A stretch of 64,000 bases of DNA from Siphonodentalium dalli (taxonomy: Eukaryota; Mollusca; Scaphopoda; Gadilida; Siphonodentaliidae), in assembly GCA_032622095.1 (NCBI GenBank), contig CP136067.1:134173990-134237989 (forward strand). The letters run 5' to 3'. Under the pieces are notes generated by a model. That model saw nothing but the letters and a program-made list of their open reading frames with translations. It did not search any database and was not told where the DNA came from. Numbering within the stretch: position 1 is the first letter of the stretch; each line of letters begins with the position of its first letter. Position numbers and translations under genes: made by a program. This document shows positions 62,424 to 64,000 of this stretch, one piece after another.

Positions 62424-63135
62424 AGATACGGGCGGTGTTGGCGGTGGGTATGCTGTTAAAATATTCATCTCCGTCAAAAACCGCCATAAACAGAAATAGT
62501 AAAATATAGGCAGAATTTGTTGTTATATCATACAGAAATATGGCATAAACAGTATGTTATTGTCAATTGTTTTCATTTTGTTGTGCAAACAAAGGGAAAA
62601 ACCGTTACGTTTCCTGACTTTTGTATAGATCCGGATATGGTAAGCATAAAGAGCGTTGTTTGTTACTATTTTTCTTATATGGAAATAATGAAGAGCGTTT
62701 ATATAATGTTTGTGTGATTAACCAATATGATTGCGTTGTGTTTTGCGCATATTATGTAAAGAAAGGGAAAAACCGTTACGTTTCCTTGCTTTTGTTTAGA
62801 TCCGGTTATGGTAAACATAAAGAGCGTTATTTGTTCCTTATATGGAAATAATAAAGAGCGTTTATATAATTTGTGTGTGGTCAACTACTATACTTGCGTT
62901 GTGTTGTGTAAACAAAAGCAAAACTTCTGTAACACGAGCAGACTGCTTTTTACGCCACCATAGTGCACATTGAGGACAATATACTATTTACGCGCTGATT
63001 ATGTTTGCATATGATCAAAACTATATATTTTTTAATATTCCTTCTGTTGGTTGGGATTTGAACACATATGATATTTCTGCAACGAACGCCGCCCGTGCCT
63101 TTGATTATTATAACCAATGCCATGTACTGATATAG
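62424..63135 (+). repeat. Diverged terminal unit of the satellite
   Basis: The last unit follows the array consensus up to about 62742, then jumps back (TTGCGCATATTATGTAAAG) and repeats the ACCGTTACGTTTCC and AAGAGCG region in a diverged form. The rest is closer to the solo MITE at 9527 than to the array consensus (TATATTTTTTAATATTCCTTC, AATAATAAAGAGCG, ACAATATACTATTTACG). The closing TTAA has become TTGA at 63112-63115. A chimeric, ancestral-looking edge unit fits poor homogenisation at the array boundary. Confidence 0.7.
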
Positions 63136-63299
63136 CGTTTTATAAAGATTAAACCAGGTCCCCGCATTCGTGTATCGAGGGTTAAATTTCTCGCGTATGC
63201 TAGCATCTTAAATTATATCTAGTCATATCGTAAGACTATTGCAAGAATATGGCTTCAAAATATAAAGTACATATTATGTATCTCCATAACTTTGATTTT

Positions 63300-63599
63300 T
63301 AATATGTGTCCCCCTAATACCGCATGTAGTGGTATTTATTGTATATGTCCCCCTAATATGGTTCATGTTGTATGTAAAACGACCAAACATTAGGGAGACG
63401 GTATTAGGGGGACACTTGGTATATATTTTTAAATATTATAATAGTCATCACAAATGACATAATTGATGGTTTTTCGATTAATACCAAATGCTCTCACCAC
63501 ACACAGAAGCTATGAAAATGCATAGAAAATGATATATCGAGATGTCTCCCTAAGGTCGGATTATTTCAACAGTCTCCCTAAGGTCGTTAGTGTTGTTAG

Positions 63600-63600
<1 letters not shown>
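63300..63600 (-). repeat. Inverted solo copy of the satellite spacer plus TTAGGGRGAC boxes
   Basis: Read on the minus strand, 63600-63470 gives TAGCTAACA.CACTAACGACCTTAGGGAGAC, TTGAAATAATCCGACCTTAGGGAGACATCTCGATATATCATTTT and GAGAGCATTTGGTATTAAT, all parts of the array spacer. Further boxes (GTCCCCCTAATA at about 63309 and 63346, CATTAGGGAGAC at about 63388, TATTAGGGGGAC at about 63402) lie on its far side. It shows that the spacer is a separate dispersed element, not part of the MITE. Confidence 0.7.

Positions 63601-63647
<47 letters not shown>
63601..63647. repeat. (TA)n microsatellite
   Basis: About 23 TA dinucleotides adjoining the inverted solo spacer copy, at the position where array units have the short ACATATACATATAGCT tract. 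Confidence 0.95.
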
Positions 63648-63650
<3 letters not shown>

Positions 63651-64000
63651 TCCGAATGTATGCATGTCTATCTATGTTATGTATGTCTGTCCGCTATATA
63701 AATTAACAGCGAACCATATCGAGGGTTCACAAGGGGATAATAATGGTGCAGGTTTTAATTTTATAAAGTGACTGGGGAGTCTAATGGTGTCGTTTGGTGA
63801 TGCCAAATTGGTGCCGTTCTAGTCAAGGATGGGGAGGGAGGTGCACCAACATTGATAAAATGTATGTTTGTCACCGATTTTACCACACCTATATTATCGT
63901 CATCTTCATGATACCAGGAATATAAAGTTTTGGTGTATATTTAATGTTTCCACGCGGAGTAGCCATATTCGAGTCAGCGATGGATGCGGCAGGAAGGAAC
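63648..64000. other. Flanking sequence to window end
   Basis: No gene or repeat recognised. Confidence 0.4.

Larger units (their letters stand above)
31953..63135 (+). repeat. 31-kb satellite of 30 MITE-bearing units
   Basis: Tandem array. The MITE part of each unit (AGATACGGGCGG...) starts at about 32168, 33259, 34360, 35461, 36562, 37652, 38562, 39662, 40763, 41668, 42572, 43476, 44577, 45677, 46588, 47493, 48894, 49798, 50900, 51804, 52708, 53810, 54912, 56014, 57116, 58216, 59318, 60418, 61518 and 62424. Eighteen intervals are about 1090-1102 bp and eleven about 904-911 bp (one enlarged by an insertion). Each unit has one ~516-bp family A MITE bounded by TTAA, then one or two extra ~197-bp modules that combine the MITE 3' end (CTGCAACGAACGCC.CCCGTGC) with a spacer carrying TTAGGGAGAC boxes, then a unique tail (GCAGCTTCTGGGTATGGTGA). 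Conserved short frames in the units are by-products of homogenised sequence. The array starts with a partial MITE end and finishes with a diverged unit. Confidence 0.95.

Noticed and set aside
33457-62851. A ~76-codon frame on + and a ~66-codon frame on - recurring in nearly all satellite units
   Set aside because: The + frame opens with TTG, not ATG, the two frames overlap antisense, and their conservation is explained by homogenisation of the satellite. The solo MITE at 9527 does not preserve them in full.
31953-63135. CRISPR-like array
   Set aside because: Units are about 0.9-1.1 kb, nearly identical throughout with no variable spacers, and the context is eukaryotic.
33830-63585. Interstitial telomere sequence
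   Set aside because: TTAGGG occurs only singly within TTAGGGAGAC; no tandem TTAGGG run exists.

Overview
This window looks like intergenic, repeat-dominated nuclear DNA from a multicellular eukaryote, most likely a marine invertebrate. It is AT-rich, with long (TA)n and (GAT/GAC)n microsatellites, several MITE families, a piggyBac-type transposase relic, a possible LINE remnant and a roughly 31-kb higher-order satellite. No operons, ribosome binding sites or bacterial genes are visible. The phylum cannot be fixed from this sequence; a lophotrochozoan is a guess from the general feel of the repeats and the hairpin-type peptides.

Left part (1-31.9 kb). The credible genes are small, intronless-looking and encode secreted cationic cysteine-rich peptides, all on the + strand. 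Two tandem paralogues (2096-2338 and 2866-3090) encode 80- and 74-residue precursors with a signal peptide, a Pro-rich linker and a strictly conserved six-Cys core, C-x3-C-x3-C-x7-C-x3-C-x3-C. A third gene (12301-12582) encodes a 93-residue precursor with a four-Cys core, C-x3-C-x8-C-x3-C, very rich in Trp and Arg and followed by Gly-Gly-Arg-Lys-Lys, a possible processing and amidation signal. These resemble disulfide-laddered hairpin antimicrobial peptides of the tachyplesin/polyphemusin/alvinellacin type in layout only; no BRICHOS domain is present. A fourth possible secreted precursor (21079-21273, with a same-frame open segment after 24073) is interrupted by a 2.77-kb foldback transposon with a perfect 9-bp target duplication. 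Three of the four have a TATA-like box about 77-88 bp before the start codon. Between the genes lie hairpin MITEs, a dispersed repeat (8.7-9.2 kb, inverted at 14.4-15.6 kb), small tandem arrays (18.1-19.0 and 26.9-27.8 kb), and a frameshifted, truncated piggyBac transposase (28410-29265, minus strand).

Right part (31.95-63.13 kb). Half of the window is one tandem array of 30 units. Each unit is either about 1101 bp or about 904 bp; the difference is one ~197-bp module. Each unit contains a ~516-bp MITE with TTAA at both ends and inverted termini (core ACGGGCGGTGTT), plus a spacer from another repeat carrying TTAGGGAGAC motifs. A solo copy of the MITE lies at 9527-10039 and an inverted solo copy of the spacer sequence at about 63450-63600. 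A related MITE of 493 bp is inserted at a TTAA inside the array (48397-48889): the local spacing is 1401 bp, exactly 904 + 493 + 4, so the filled and empty sites can be compared within the window. The array also carries large block duplications (5825 bp, 4393 bp, 2202 bp).

The two things most worth following up are the hairpin-peptide cluster, above all the symmetric six-Cys core, and the satellite built from a TTAA-specific MITE.
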